NCBI GenBank assembly: GCA_964550845.1
Contig: CAZKAD010000010.1
Coordinates: 1 to 24,901 of the forward strand
DNA length: 24,901 nt
Reading direction: 5' to 3'
Origin: CAYTKU01 sp964550845
GTDB taxonomy: Bacteria > Patescibacteriota > Patescibacteriia > Magasanikbacterales > UBA922
Made by a program: the position numbers and the translations under genes. Below are positions 6,554-14,032 of the stretch, in pieces. Within the stretch, counting starts at the first letter, position 1. Each line of letters opens with the position of its first letter. Under the pieces are notes generated by a model. That model saw only the letters and a list, made by a program, of their open reading frames with translations, searched no databases and was not told the origin of the DNA.

Positions 6554-7255
6554 ATGGGTCACAAAGTCCATCCGAAAATTCACCGCACACAGGTTATTTA
6601 TACTTGGGATTCTCGTTGGTTTTCAAAGAAAAACTATGCTGATTTTGCTCGGCATGATTTGAAAATTCGTGAATATCTCATGAAAAAGTTTAAAGAAGCT
6701 CAAATTGATTCTTTGAGTGTTGAACGAGGACCAAAAAGTGTAAACGTAACAATTATTTCTGCAAAGCCTGGATTCATTATCGGACGCAGTGGCCAAGGTT
6801 TAGACGAAGTTCGTAAACACATTGAACGATCTATTCTCCAAATGAAAGGGAAAGTAAAACTCAATGTACAAGAACTCAAATCACCTGCACTTTCTGCTTC
6901 TGTTGTTGCTCAGAGTATTGCGGCTGACACAGAAAAACGTATTCCTTTCCGTCGCGCCATGAAACAAACGATTGAACGCGTGATGAAAGCGGGTGCGCAG
7001 GGAATTAAAATCAAAATGTCAGGTCGTTTGAATGGTGTAGAAATTGCTCGTACTGAAACCCTCTCAAAAGGAAAGATCCCACTTATTACCCTTCGCAGTG
7101 ATGTAGATTATTCGACTATTGCTGCCTACACATTGTATGGTAAGATTGGTATTAAAGTTTGGATCTACCGAGGATTGGTATTTGGACGCAAAGATGCTTT
7201 TGCTCACAAAGAAGAAGAAACAAAAGTCAAAAAAGCAACTCAAGAAAAGAATTAA
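6554..7255 (+). CDS. rpsC: 30S ribosomal protein S3 (uS3)
   Basis: 233 residues, normal length. It has the start MGHKVHP, a KH domain with the GxxG-type loop IIGRSGQGLDEVRKHI, and the C-terminal domain motif GIKIKMSGRLNGVEIARTE and GKIGIKVWIY. S3 lines the mRNA entry channel. It follows rplV by 11 nt. The end is a short Lys/Glu-rich tail. Confidence 0.98.
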   Translation: MGHKVHPKIHRTQVIYTWDSRWFSKKNYADFARHDLKIREYLMKKFKEAQIDSLSVERGPKSVNVTIISAKPGFIIGRSGQGLDEVRKHIERSILQMKGKVKLNVQELKSPALSASVVAQSIAADTEKRIPFRRAMKQTIERVMKAGAQGIKIKMSGRLNGVEIARTETLSKGKIPLITLRSDVDYSTIAAYTLYGKIGIKVWIYRGLVFGRKDAFAHKEEETKVKKATQEKN

Positions 7256-7282
7256 AGAATAAAATTTGAAGTAAGATAACGT

Positions 7283-7696
7283 ATGCTGGTTCCTAAAAAA
7301 GTAAAACATAGAAAATGGCATAAACCACGACGCAGAAATAAAGGTGTGGCAACCCGCACCAATACGATTGCGTTTGGTCAATATGGCTTGGTAGCAACAA
7401 CACATGCGTGGGTAAGTTCACGCCAGATTGAAGCTGCTCGCCGTGTTTTGACTCGTTATATTAAACGTGGTGGAAAAGTGTGGATTCGTATTTTCCCTGA
7501 CCGTCCAGTTACTACCAAAGGTGCTGGAATCCCAATGGGTGGAGGAAAAGGTTCACCAGATCATTATGTTTGTACTGTAAAACCAGGAACTGTGTTATTT
7601 GAAATGATTGGTATTTCACAGGAAAATGCAAAAGAAGCGCTCGTACTGGCTTCACACAAGTTGCCACTTAAAGCGAAGTTTTCAGAAAAAATCTAA
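7283..7696 (+). CDS. rplP: 50S ribosomal protein L16 (uL16)
   Basis: 137 residues, the standard size. It starts MLVPKKVKHRKWHKPR and contains FGQYGLVATTHAWVSSRQIEAARR and the GGGKGSPDHYVCTVKPGTVLFE segment that reaches the A/P-site tRNAs. It is a late-assembly protein. Starts 27 nt after rpsC and ends 6 nt before rpmC. Confidence 0.98.
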   Translation: MLVPKKVKHRKWHKPRRRNKGVATRTNTIAFGQYGLVATTHAWVSSRQIEAARRVLTRYIKRGGKVWIRIFPDRPVTTKGAGIPMGGGKGSPDHYVCTVKPGTVLFEMIGISQENAKEALVLASHKLPLKAKFSEKI

Positions 7697-7702
7697 ACTT
7701 AT

Positions 7703-7894
7703 ATGGATTTTAAAGAATTACAACAAAAAGATATTGTAGAACTCTTGACACTCCTCAGTGAAAAACGTACGCTTCTTCGGGAGCTTCGTTTCAAAGTTTT
7801 GGAAGGACAACTCAAGAATGTAAAGGCACTCCGACCATTACGCAAAGAAATCGCTTGGATTGAAACAATTCTTGCTTCTCGAAAACAGAAATAA
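7703..7894 (+). CDS. rpmC: 50S ribosomal protein L29 (uL29)
   Basis: 63 residues, two helices as usual. MDFKELQQKDIVELLTLLSEK then LRFKVLEGQLKNVKALRPLRKEIAWIETIL matches the family pattern, including the conserved RxxIAxIxT-like end. It lies at the exit site next to L23. 6 nt after rplP. Confidence 0.95.
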   Translation: MDFKELQQKDIVELLTLLSEKRTLLRELRFKVLEGQLKNVKALRPLRKEIAWIETILASRKQK

Positions 7895-7907
7895 TAACCT
7901 TTAAAAT

Positions 7908-8180
7908 ATGGAGAAAAAAAGTAAAGTACAAAAAGATGTAAAAACAATGGCAGCTGGGCGCCAATTTGAAGGTGTAGTGATTTCTGTTTCTGGAAATAAA
8001 ACCATCAAAGTCCGTGTGGATAGTATGAAAACCCACCCAAAGTATAACAAGCAGTATAAACAGAGCCGTAACTTTGCTGTTCATGATGAAAAAAATACTG
8101 CCAAAGTTGGAGAGACGGTGATGTTTGAAGAATGCCGACCTCTCAGTCGCACAAAACGATGGTTTCTTGTAACCAAATAA
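7908..8180 (+). CDS. rpsQ: 30S ribosomal protein S17 (uS17)
   Basis: 90 residues, an OB-fold protein. The core GVVISVSGNKTIKVRV, THPKYNKQYKQSRNFAVHDE and the end VMFEECRPLSRTKRWFLV are the S17 signature. About 14 extra residues, rich in Lys, precede it; a later ATG (7948) would remove part of these but ATG 7908 carries the T at -1 and is preferred. It binds 16S rRNA early in assembly. Confidence 0.96.
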   Translation: MEKKSKVQKDVKTMAAGRQFEGVVISVSGNKTIKVRVDSMKTHPKYNKQYKQSRNFAVHDEKNTAKVGETVMFEECRPLSRTKRWFLVTK

Positions 8181-8198
8181 GCACACTAATACTATTGT

Positions 8199-8570
8199 AT
8201 GATTCAACACAGATCAATGATCGCGGTAGCTGATAATACCGGAGCAAAAAAACTCATGTGTATTCGCGTACTTGGCGGATACCAAAAACGCTATGCTCGC
8301 ATTGGCGATATTGTTACTTGCTCTGTGAAAGAAGCTGTTCCTCGCGGTATGGTAAAAAAAGGTGAGGTTGTTCATGCAGTACTCGTTCGCAGCAAAAAAG
8401 AAGTACGCCGCAAAGATGGAACCTATATCCGTTTTAGTGAAAATGCTGCCGTTATTATCGATACTAAAAACAACGAACCAAAAGGAACACGTATCTTTGG
8501 ACCGATTGCTCGTGAGCTTCGTACCAAAGGATACCAAAAGATTATTTCACTTGCTCCTGAGGTTGTATAA
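8199..8570 (+). CDS. rplN: 50S ribosomal protein L14 (uL14)
   Basis: 123 residues, exactly typical. MIQHRSMIAVADNTGAKKLMCIRVLGG and the C-terminal GTRIFGPIARELR..Y.KIISLAPEVV are the conserved ends. L14 sits at the subunit interface, bound by the silencing factor RsfS in other bacteria. 18 nt after rpsQ. Confidence 0.98.
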   Translation: MIQHRSMIAVADNTGAKKLMCIRVLGGYQKRYARIGDIVTCSVKEAVPRGMVKKGEVVHAVLVRSKKEVRRKDGTYIRFSENAAVIIDTKNNEPKGTRIFGPIARELRTKGYQKIISLAPEVV

Positions 8571-8588
8571 TCCATAGACGATACCATT

Positions 8589-8906
8589 ATGAAAATAAAA
8601 ACAGACGACAACGTAAAAATCATTTCTGGACGCGATGCCGGTAAACAAGGCAAAGTTATTCAGGTTCTGAAAAGAAAAGAAACTGGACAATTTTTCGTTG
8701 TAGTCGAAGGAGTGAATATGCGTAAAAAACATATGCGCACTCGAAAGCAAGGACAAAAAGGTCAGATTCTCGAACTTGCTGCGCCTTTGCACGCTTCAAA
8801 GGTAATGGTTATTGATCCAAGTAGTAAAAAACCAACTCGTATTGGCTACACCCGTGATGGAGAAAACAAAAAACGTGTTGCCAAAAGAAGCGGTGAAATG
8901 ATTTAA
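8589..8906 (+). CDS. rplX: 50S ribosomal protein L24 (uL24)
   Basis: 105 residues. The KOW motif DNVKIISGRDAGKQGKVIQV is near the start, followed by VVEGVNMRKKHMR and the PTRIGYTRDGENKKRVAKRSGE end. It starts large-subunit assembly and lies at the exit. 18 nt after rplN, with no Shine-Dalgarno. Confidence 0.97.
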   Translation: MKIKTDDNVKIISGRDAGKQGKVIQVLKRKETGQFFVVVEGVNMRKKHMRTRKQGQKGQILELAAPLHASKVMVIDPSSKKPTRIGYTRDGENKKRVAKRSGEMI

Positions 8907-8924
8907 GCCTCTCTATTATAGAAT

Positions 8925-9467
8925 ATGTCTCCACTTTACGCACAATACAAAAAGATTGTCCCTGAGCTCAAGGCTGAACTTGGATATAAAAGTATCATGC
9001 AGGTTCCAGCACTCAAGAAAATCATCATCAATGTTGGGTATGGTCGCCATGCAAAAGACAATGCTTATATTGAAAATGTTGAAAATACTTTGACCTCGAT
9101 TACTGGACAAAAACCGGTACGCAACAAATCTACCAAATCTATTTCTAACTTTAAAATTCGTGAAGGAATGGATATTGGTATGTCTGTGACACTGCGTGGT
9201 CCATCAATGTATGATTTCTTGCACAAATTGATCCACATTACTTTTCCTCGTGTGCGTGACTTTCGTGGAGTATCTGTAAAGAATTTTGACAGACAAGGAA
9301 ACTATTCGATTGGATTTAAAGAAAATATTGCTTTTCCAGAAATCGGTATTGATGCGATTGATAAAATTCATGGTCTCCAAGTTGTTATTTCAACTTCTGC
9401 GAAGAATGCAAAAGAAGGACAGCTCCTTCTCAGTAAACTTGGTTTCCCTTTTAGAGACGCAAAATAA
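8925..9467 (+). CDS. rplE: 50S ribosomal protein L5 (uL5)
   Basis: 180 residues, full length. It shows MQVPALKKIIINVGYG, GQKPVRNKSTKSISNFKIREG, RDFRGVSVKNFDRQGNYSIGFKE and FPEIGIDAID, all standard L5 blocks. It carries 5S rRNA into the central protuberance with L18. Followed by rpsN after 13 nt. Confidence 0.98.
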   Translation: MSPLYAQYKKIVPELKAELGYKSIMQVPALKKIIINVGYGRHAKDNAYIENVENTLTSITGQKPVRNKSTKSISNFKIREGMDIGMSVTLRGPSMYDFLHKLIHITFPRVRDFRGVSVKNFDRQGNYSIGFKENIAFPEIGIDAIDKIHGLQVVISTSAKNAKEGQLLLSKLGFPFRDAK

Positions 9468-9480
9468 TTTTAGAAACTGT

Positions 9481-9666
9481 ATGGCTACACAAGCACAAAT
9501 TGCAAAATCAAAAAGAAAACCAAAATTTATGACCCGAACGGTTCGCCGTTGTTGGAAATGTGGTCGTGTCCGCGGGTACATGAGAAAGTTCAAACTCTGC
9601 CGTATCTGTTTCCGTGAATTTGCAAACGATGGAAAACTCCCAGGAGTTAGAAAATCAAGTTGGTAA
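9481..9666 (+). CDS. rpsN: 30S ribosomal protein S14, zinc-binding type (uS14)
   Basis: 61 residues, the short type-Z form. Cys24, Cys27, Cys40 and Cys43 in CWKC and CRIC form an intact zinc site, followed by the FREFANDGKLPGVRKSSW end that is nearly invariant. The frame is open further upstream into rplE, but ATG 9481 is the conserved start. Bound in the 30S head. Confidence 0.97.
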   Translation: MATQAQIAKSKRKPKFMTRTVRRCWKCGRVRGYMRKFKLCRICFREFANDGKLPGVRKSSW

Positions 9667-9713
9667 ACTCTTACTCAATAATAAACAAGAATAATTACGT
9701 ATATCATATTTCT

Positions 9714-10103
9714 ATGATGACCGATCCAATTGCTGACATGCTCACCTCAATCCGTAACGCTCAGCGTGCTCATAAACGCGTTATTGAGGTAACCTATTCG
9801 AAGCTCAAAGAAAACCTTGCTCGCCTTTTGCATTCTGAAGGCTATGTTGAGGCTGTCGAAAAAGTAGAAGCAGACCATCCAGCACTTCGCATCACCCTTA
9901 AATATGATGGGAAAACGCCTGCTATTCAATCAATCAAAAGAGAAAGTAAACCAGGACACCGTTTGTATGTGAAAGGTGAAGATTTGCCACGTGTTTTGAA
10001 TGATTATGGTATTGCGATTATTTCCACTTCCCTTGGGCTTATGACCAATAAAGAAGCTCGCAAAAAAGGCATTGGTGGAGAAATTATTTGTAGTATTTTC
10101 TAA
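9714..10103 (+). CDS. rpsH: 30S ribosomal protein S8 (uS8)
   Basis: 129 residues. TDPIADMLTSIRNAQ at the start and the C-terminal GIAIISTSLGLMTNKEARKKGIGGEIICSIF block are the S8 signature. Two adjacent ATGs (9714 and 9717) are possible; 9714 has T at -1 and 9717 has G, so 9714 is chosen. It binds helix 21 of 16S rRNA; in E. coli it also represses its operon. The 47-bp gap before it is AT-rich and shows no clear promoter. Confidence 0.96.
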   Translation: MMTDPIADMLTSIRNAQRAHKRVIEVTYSKLKENLARLLHSEGYVEAVEKVEADHPALRITLKYDGKTPAIQSIKRESKPGHRLYVKGEDLPRVLNDYGIAIISTSLGLMTNKEARKKGIGGEIICSIF

Positions 10104-10115
10104 AACTTCCCTTAT

Positions 10116-10655
10116 ATGTCACGTATTGGAAAAAAACTTATTACTATCCCTGCTGGTGTTACTGTGCAAGTTGCATCTGATAGAATTACAGTAAAAGGTC
10201 CAAAAGGGGAGCTTGTTCGCATGGTTCCTCCAATGGTTCATGTCTCAGTTGTAGATAACGCTGTTACTGTTGACGTTGTAAATAAAGAAGAAAAGAAAGA
10301 ACGATCACTCTGGGGAACTTTTAGTGCTCATATCCAAAACATGGTAAATGGTGTTACTGCTGGCTTTAAAAAACAGCTTGAAGTAAATGGAGTTGGATAT
10401 AAAGTGGCTCTTCAAGGAAAAGACTTGAAATTGGATGTTGGATATTCTCATCCTGTTATTTTCAAAATGCCAGAAAAGGTAACTGCAATCGTAGAAAAAA
10501 ATGTTATCACACTTGACTCACTTGATATTGAACTTTTGGGTGCAACTGCTGCAGAAATTCGTCAAGTTCGCAAACCAGAACCATATAAAGGAAAAGGAAT
10601 CAAGTATATGGAAGAAGTAATCCGTCGTAAAGCTGGTAAGACTTCAAAATCATAA
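10116..10655 (+). CDS. rplF: 50S ribosomal protein L6 (uL6)
   Basis: 179 residues, full length, two related alpha-beta domains. MSRIGKKLITIPAGVTV starts it, NMVNGVTAGFKKQLEVNGVGYKV marks the domain junction, and RKPEPYKGKGIKYMEEVIRRKAGK is the conserved end near the factor-binding site. 12 nt after rpsH. Confidence 0.98.
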   Translation: MSRIGKKLITIPAGVTVQVASDRITVKGPKGELVRMVPPMVHVSVVDNAVTVDVVNKEEKKERSLWGTFSAHIQNMVNGVTAGFKKQLEVNGVGYKVALQGKDLKLDVGYSHPVIFKMPEKVTAIVEKNVITLDSLDIELLGATAAEIRQVRKPEPYKGKGIKYMEEVIRRKAGKTSKS

Positions 10656-10685
10656 ACCTTTCCTTAAGTTAAGATCAATTTTTGT

Positions 10686-11051
10686 ATGAAAAAACTTGTC
10701 ACAAAAAGTGAAAAAAGAAATCGCCGAAGAGTACGTGTCCGTGCACGCGTTTTGGGAACGAGTGAAAGACCTCGATTGTCTGTTTTTCGTTCACTCAAAT
10801 CTTTGTATGTACAGGTTATTGATGATAGTAAAGGAGTGACCTTGGTTGGTATGAGAAGTGCTGTCACAAAATCAGCTGAAGAAGGAAAAACACAGAAAGT
10901 TTCAGATGCCTTTAAACTCGGAAAGCAAATTGCTGAAAAAGCACTCGCTCTCGGAGTAAAGAAAGTAGTCTTTGACCGAGCTGGTTATGCCTATCATGGA
11001 CGAGTACAGGCCGTAGCTGATGGTGCTCGTGAAGGCGGACTTGAATTCTAA
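10686..11051 (+). CDS. rplR: 50S ribosomal protein L18 (uL18)
   Basis: 121 residues. RRVRVRARVLGTSERPRLSVFRSLKSLYVQVIDD and the end VVFDRAGYAYHGRVQAVADGAREGGLEF are typical and show the 5S-rRNA-binding protein to be complete. 30 nt after rplF. Confidence 0.97.
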   Translation: MKKLVTKSEKRNRRRVRVRARVLGTSERPRLSVFRSLKSLYVQVIDDSKGVTLVGMRSAVTKSAEEGKTQKVSDAFKLGKQIAEKALALGVKKVVFDRAGYAYHGRVQAVADGAREGGLEF

Positions 11052-11083
11052 ATAATCACAAACATTTCTAAAAACATCTTCGT

Positions 11084-11680
11084 ATGTCTCCACAAGGAAA
11101 AGGAAAATTTAAAGAAAAAAGAGAAAAACCTGAATTTGATCAGCACATTTTGGATTTGGCTCGCGTTACCCGCGTAACCAAAGGTGGTAAACAAATGAGT
11201 TTCCGCGCTTGTGTGCTTATTGGAGATCGTAATGGTCGTGTTGCTTTTGGTATTGACAAAGGAAAAGATGTTCAGATTGCTGTAGAAAAAGCCGTAAACC
11301 AAGCAAAGAAAGATATTATTCGTATCCCACTCAAAAATCAGACGATTCCTCATCGTGTGGAGGCAAAATTTAAAGCGGCTCGTGTTATGTTGAAGCCAGC
11401 TCCAATCGGTTCTGGTATTATTGCCGGCGGTGCAACTCGTATTGTTCTTGATATGGCTGGTGTACCAAATGCTTCTGCCAAAACACTGAGTAAAACCAAT
11501 AATAAAATTACCAACGTAAAAGCGACTTTCAAAGCACTGAGTCTTTTTAAAAAAGATGTATTCAGACATGCTACCCCACCTGCAGTGAAAGCAACACCCG
11601 TAGAAGAAAATTCAAAGACTGAAAAAGCGCCTCGCGCTCGAAAACCTGCTCTAAAAAAAGAAGTTAAAAAAGCAGAATAA
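11084..11680 (+). CDS. rpsE: 30S ribosomal protein S5 (uS5)
   Basis: 198 residues, about 30 more than E. coli S5, the extra being a Lys/Ala/Pro-rich C-terminal tail. The dsRNA-binding-like domain has RVTRVTKGGKQMSFRACVLIGDRNGRVAFG and the second domain has GSGIIAGGATRIVLDMAGVPNASAKTLSKTN. It contributes to decoding accuracy and the mRNA entry helicase site. rplO starts 11 nt after it, so there is no room for rpmD (uL30). Confidence 0.97.
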   Translation: MSPQGKGKFKEKREKPEFDQHILDLARVTRVTKGGKQMSFRACVLIGDRNGRVAFGIDKGKDVQIAVEKAVNQAKKDIIRIPLKNQTIPHRVEAKFKAARVMLKPAPIGSGIIAGGATRIVLDMAGVPNASAKTLSKTNNKITNVKATFKALSLFKKDVFRHATPPAVKATPVEENSKTEKAPRARKPALKKEVKKAE

Positions 11681-11691
11681 ATTTTGACTGT

Positions 11692-12138
11692 ATGAGTTTA
11701 CAAGCCCATTTATTAAAACCAACAGCTGGTTCTCATAAGAGAAGTAAGCGTGTTGGACGCGGAAATAGTTCTCAAAAAGGAACAACCGCTGGACGAGGAA
11801 CAAAAGGACAAAAAGCTCGTTCTGGTGGACGCGGTGGAAACGCTCGTCGTTCTTTCAAGAAACAGCTCCAAAAAGTTCCAAAACTTCGTGGATTTAACAG
11901 TTTCAAGACCAAACCTGAAATGGTTACTATCGCGACTCTCGAAAGAGTCTTTGGTCCTGGAGCAAAAGTAACTCCACAAATTTTGGAAAATCGCGGTTTG
12001 ATTCGTAAGAGTGACAACGGTGTGAAGATCGTTGCTTCAAACGCGAAACTTTCAAAAGCTCTCAAAATTGAAGGATGTCTTGCAAGTAAGACAACCATTG
12101 CTGCGGTTGAAGCAGCTGGCGGCACGATACAATTCTAA
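11692..12138 (+). CDS. rplO: 50S ribosomal protein L15 (uL15)
   Basis: 148 residues, standard. SHKRSKRVGRGNSSQKGTTAGRGTKGQKARSGG is the basic, glycine-rich N-terminal extension that threads into 23S rRNA; the C-terminal domain follows with the usual KALKIEG and AAIAAVEAAGG-type end. Its last 19 nt form the 5' part of a terminator stem-loop. Confidence 0.97.
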   Translation: MSLQAHLLKPTAGSHKRSKRVGRGNSSQKGTTAGRGTKGQKARSGGRGGNARRSFKKQLQKVPKLRGFNSFKTKPEMVTIATLERVFGPGAKVTPQILENRGLIRKSDNGVKIVASNAKLSKALKIEGCLASKTTIAAVEAAGGTIQF

Positions 12139-12153
12139 AACGTGCCGTTTTTT
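12120..12153 (+). terminator. Intrinsic terminator between rplO and secY
   Basis: CGGCACG (12120-12126) and CGTGCCG (12141-12147) form a perfect 7-bp GC-rich stem, followed directly by six T residues. The loop contains the rplO stop codon. It ends 11 nt before the secY ATG, and no promoter separates them. Confidence 0.85.
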
Positions 12154-12164
12154 CTCTCAAACAT

Positions 12165-13432
12165 ATGATTGATAAATTGAAACGAATTTGGGGAATTAAA
12201 AGTTTGCGCAATACTATTTTATACGTACTTTTTTTGCTCGTTCTTTTCCGAGTCGCCGCTCATATTCCTGTACCAGGAATTAATACCGAGGCACTGCGTA
12301 CCTTCCTTTCTGGCAATCAGGTTCTTGGACTATTAAATATTTTTTCTGGTGGAACACTCACTACTTTTTCTATTGTTGCGCTTGGTGTTGCTCCATATAT
12401 TACCTCATCCATCATCTTTCAGCTTCTTTCTATGGTTGTACCAAAGTTTGAAGAGTTGAATAAAGAAGGTGAATCTGGACAAAAGAAAATTAGCATGTAC
12501 ACCCGTATTGCTGCTGTGCCTTTGGCATTACTTCAAGCATATGGACTTATCAAACTGTTGTCTGCACAAGGAAGTGGAGTTCTGAGTGATGTTTCTCCTT
12601 TTTCTGTGGCTGCAGTCATGATTACTGCTACGGCTGGTACCATGTTCCTCATGTGGATTGGTGAACTTATCACCGAGAAAAAAGTTGGAAATGGTATCTC
12701 TTTGATTATCTTCGCTGGAATCGTAGCAAGTCTCCCTCAGACACTGCAGACCGTTTTTGTAAACTATGATCCATCAGATTTGTTTACTTATATTGCTTTC
12801 CTCGCAATTGTGGTAGCGACTATTGTTGGTGTGGTGATTATTAGTGAAGGTCAGCGTAATATTCCTGTGAGCTATGCAAAACAAGCTCAGGGTGGATTTG
12901 GGAAAGCTGGAGCAAGCTCTCATTTGCCTCTGCGTGTAAATATGGCGGGAGTAATCCCAATTATCTTTGCAATTTCGGTTGTACTCTTTCCAACGGTTGT
13001 TGCTCAATTTTTTGTCAATGGTACTGGTGCTTCTGCACAGTTTGCGCAAAAAGTTATTGCTCTGTTTCAGAATCAGCTTTTTTACGGAATTATCTACTTT
13101 GTGCTTGTATTCGGTTTTACCTACTTTTACACCTCAGTTGTTTTTCAACCACAAAAAATTGCTGAAAATCTTCAAAGACAAGGTGGTTTTATTCCAGGTA
13201 TTCGTCCAGGAAAACAAACTGAAGAATACATTGGTATGATTATGCATCGTCTCGTATTCTCAGGTGCTGTGTTCTTGGCATTGATTGCTGTTTTACCACT
13301 TCTTTTGCAATTCTTTACTGGAACACAGTCTTTGGTCATTGGTGGAACCAGTATCTTGATCGTGGTAAGTGTGTGTATCGAAACGGTTAAACAGATTGAA
13401 GCACAATTGACCCTCCACGATTACGATCATGC
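12165..13432 (+). CDS. secY: Preprotein translocase subunit SecY (3' end lost in an assembly gap)
   Basis: 422 residues are visible of an expected ~430-440. SecY is the channel of the Sec translocon in the inner membrane. The start has the usual LRNTILYVLFLLVLFRVAAHIPVPGI (TM1 and plug lead-in), then GLLNIFSGGTLTTFSIVALGVAPYITSSII, and the cytoplasmic loop with GQRNIPVSYAKQ and the P-G-I-RPGKQTEEYI loop before TM9. Ten hydrophobic segments are expected and most can be seen. The gap begins just after the QLTLHDYDH stretch that usually lies within ~15 residues of the end, so little is missing; the bases after the gap (13533-13559) could encode the last residues but the frame is unknown. Transcription must pass a terminator just upstream. 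Confidence 0.95.
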
Positions 13433-13532
13433 NNNNNNNNNNNNNNNNNNNNNNNNNNNNNNNNNNNNNNNNNNNNNNNNNNNNNNNNNNNNNNNNNNNN
13501 NNNNNNNNNNNNNNNNNNNNNNNNNNNNNNNN
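13433..13532. other. Assembly gap of 100 N
   Basis: Exactly 100 undetermined bases, the conventional placeholder for a gap of unknown size. It cuts the secY C-terminus. Any gene, repeat or insertion between secY and 13533 cannot be judged. Confidence 0.99.
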
Positions 13533-13569
13533 TCTGCATCCCAATTTAAATTTTTTTAAACAATATATT

Positions 13570-13601
13570 AAGATCTATCTCGAAAAGGTAGATCTTTTTT
13601 T
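13570..13601 (+). terminator. Intrinsic terminator after secY
   Basis: AAGATCTA (13570-13577) pairs with TAGATCTT (13589-13596) and runs into a seven-T tract (13595-13601). It closes the ribosomal/secY transcript; a new promoter follows at once. Confidence 0.85.
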
Positions 13602-13613
13602 ATCCATTTATAC

Positions 13614-13642
13614 TTGCATAAATAGGTAATTTCTGCTAGACT
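13614..13642 (+). promoter_or_regulatory. Promoter for the 13653 gene, nearly leaderless
   Basis: TTGCAT (13614-13619), 17 bp, then TAGACT (13637-13642) preceded by TGC, an extended -10. Ten bases separate the -10 box from ATG 13653, so the mRNA should begin about 3-4 nt before the start codon. Confidence 0.7.
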
Positions 13643-13652
13643 AAGGATATAT

Positions 13653-13946
13653 ATGTCTTTTTTCGATGTTTTTTTAGGGATTCGTCACTATTCGCAAAAT
13701 CAATTACTCATCTCTCGTGAGGAGATTGATGATTTAGTTTCCCAAAGTGCGATTCCTTCGCTTACCAGTTCAGAAGAGCGATTGGTAGAAAAAGCCCTTG
13801 ATGAAAGACGGCTCGGTGATGGTAGAATTTCTTTGGCTCAGATTGATGAAACTTTGCGAAAGCTAGAAAAAGAAAAACATATTAGTGTACATGATCGCGA
13901 AGCGCTCATGAAAATATTTGTCCGGTTCTTTGAAAAAAAATCGTAA
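13653..13946 (+). CDS. Small protein of unknown function between secY and adk
   Basis: 97 residues, mostly helical by composition, with many charged residues and no membrane segment or signal peptide. I do not recognise a family. It begins MSFFDVFLGIRHYSQ, with a hydrophobic N-terminal patch, and ends in a basic and aromatic helix, FVRFFEKKS. A stretch LGDGRISLAQID looks faintly like an EF-hand loop but lacks most ligands. It sits in the place where adk normally follows secY, with its own promoter, so it may be the head of the adk-map group; function unknown. Confidence 0.75.
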   Translation: MSFFDVFLGIRHYSQNQLLISREEIDDLVSQSAIPSLTSSEERLVEKALDERRLGDGRISLAQIDETLRKLEKEKHISVHDREALMKIFVRFFEKKS

Positions 13947-13952
13947 TCCCGT

Positions 13953-14032
13953 CCATAGAAAACGGAAACGAGAAAAAGGAGATTATTCTCATGATCTTTT
14001 TTTTCTATTTTCTGTTTTTTTATTTTCTATGG
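13953..14032 (+). promoter_or_regulatory. Long inverted repeat covering the adk start codon
   Basis: CCATAGAAAA (13953-13962) is perfectly complementary to TTTTCTATGG (14023-14032), which contains the adk ATG. Inside, AGAAAAAGGAGAT (13971-13983) pairs along its whole length with ATCTTTTTTTTCT (13994-14006), with two G-T pairs, around a 10-nt loop. The folded RNA would hide the adk start. It may be a translational switch or simply a purine-pyrimidine tract; activity is inferred. Confidence 0.5.

Noticed and set aside
13653..13946. EF-hand in the small secY-adk protein
   Set aside because: LGDGRISLAQID keeps the Gly and Ile spacing but lacks most of the Ca-binding acidic residues.
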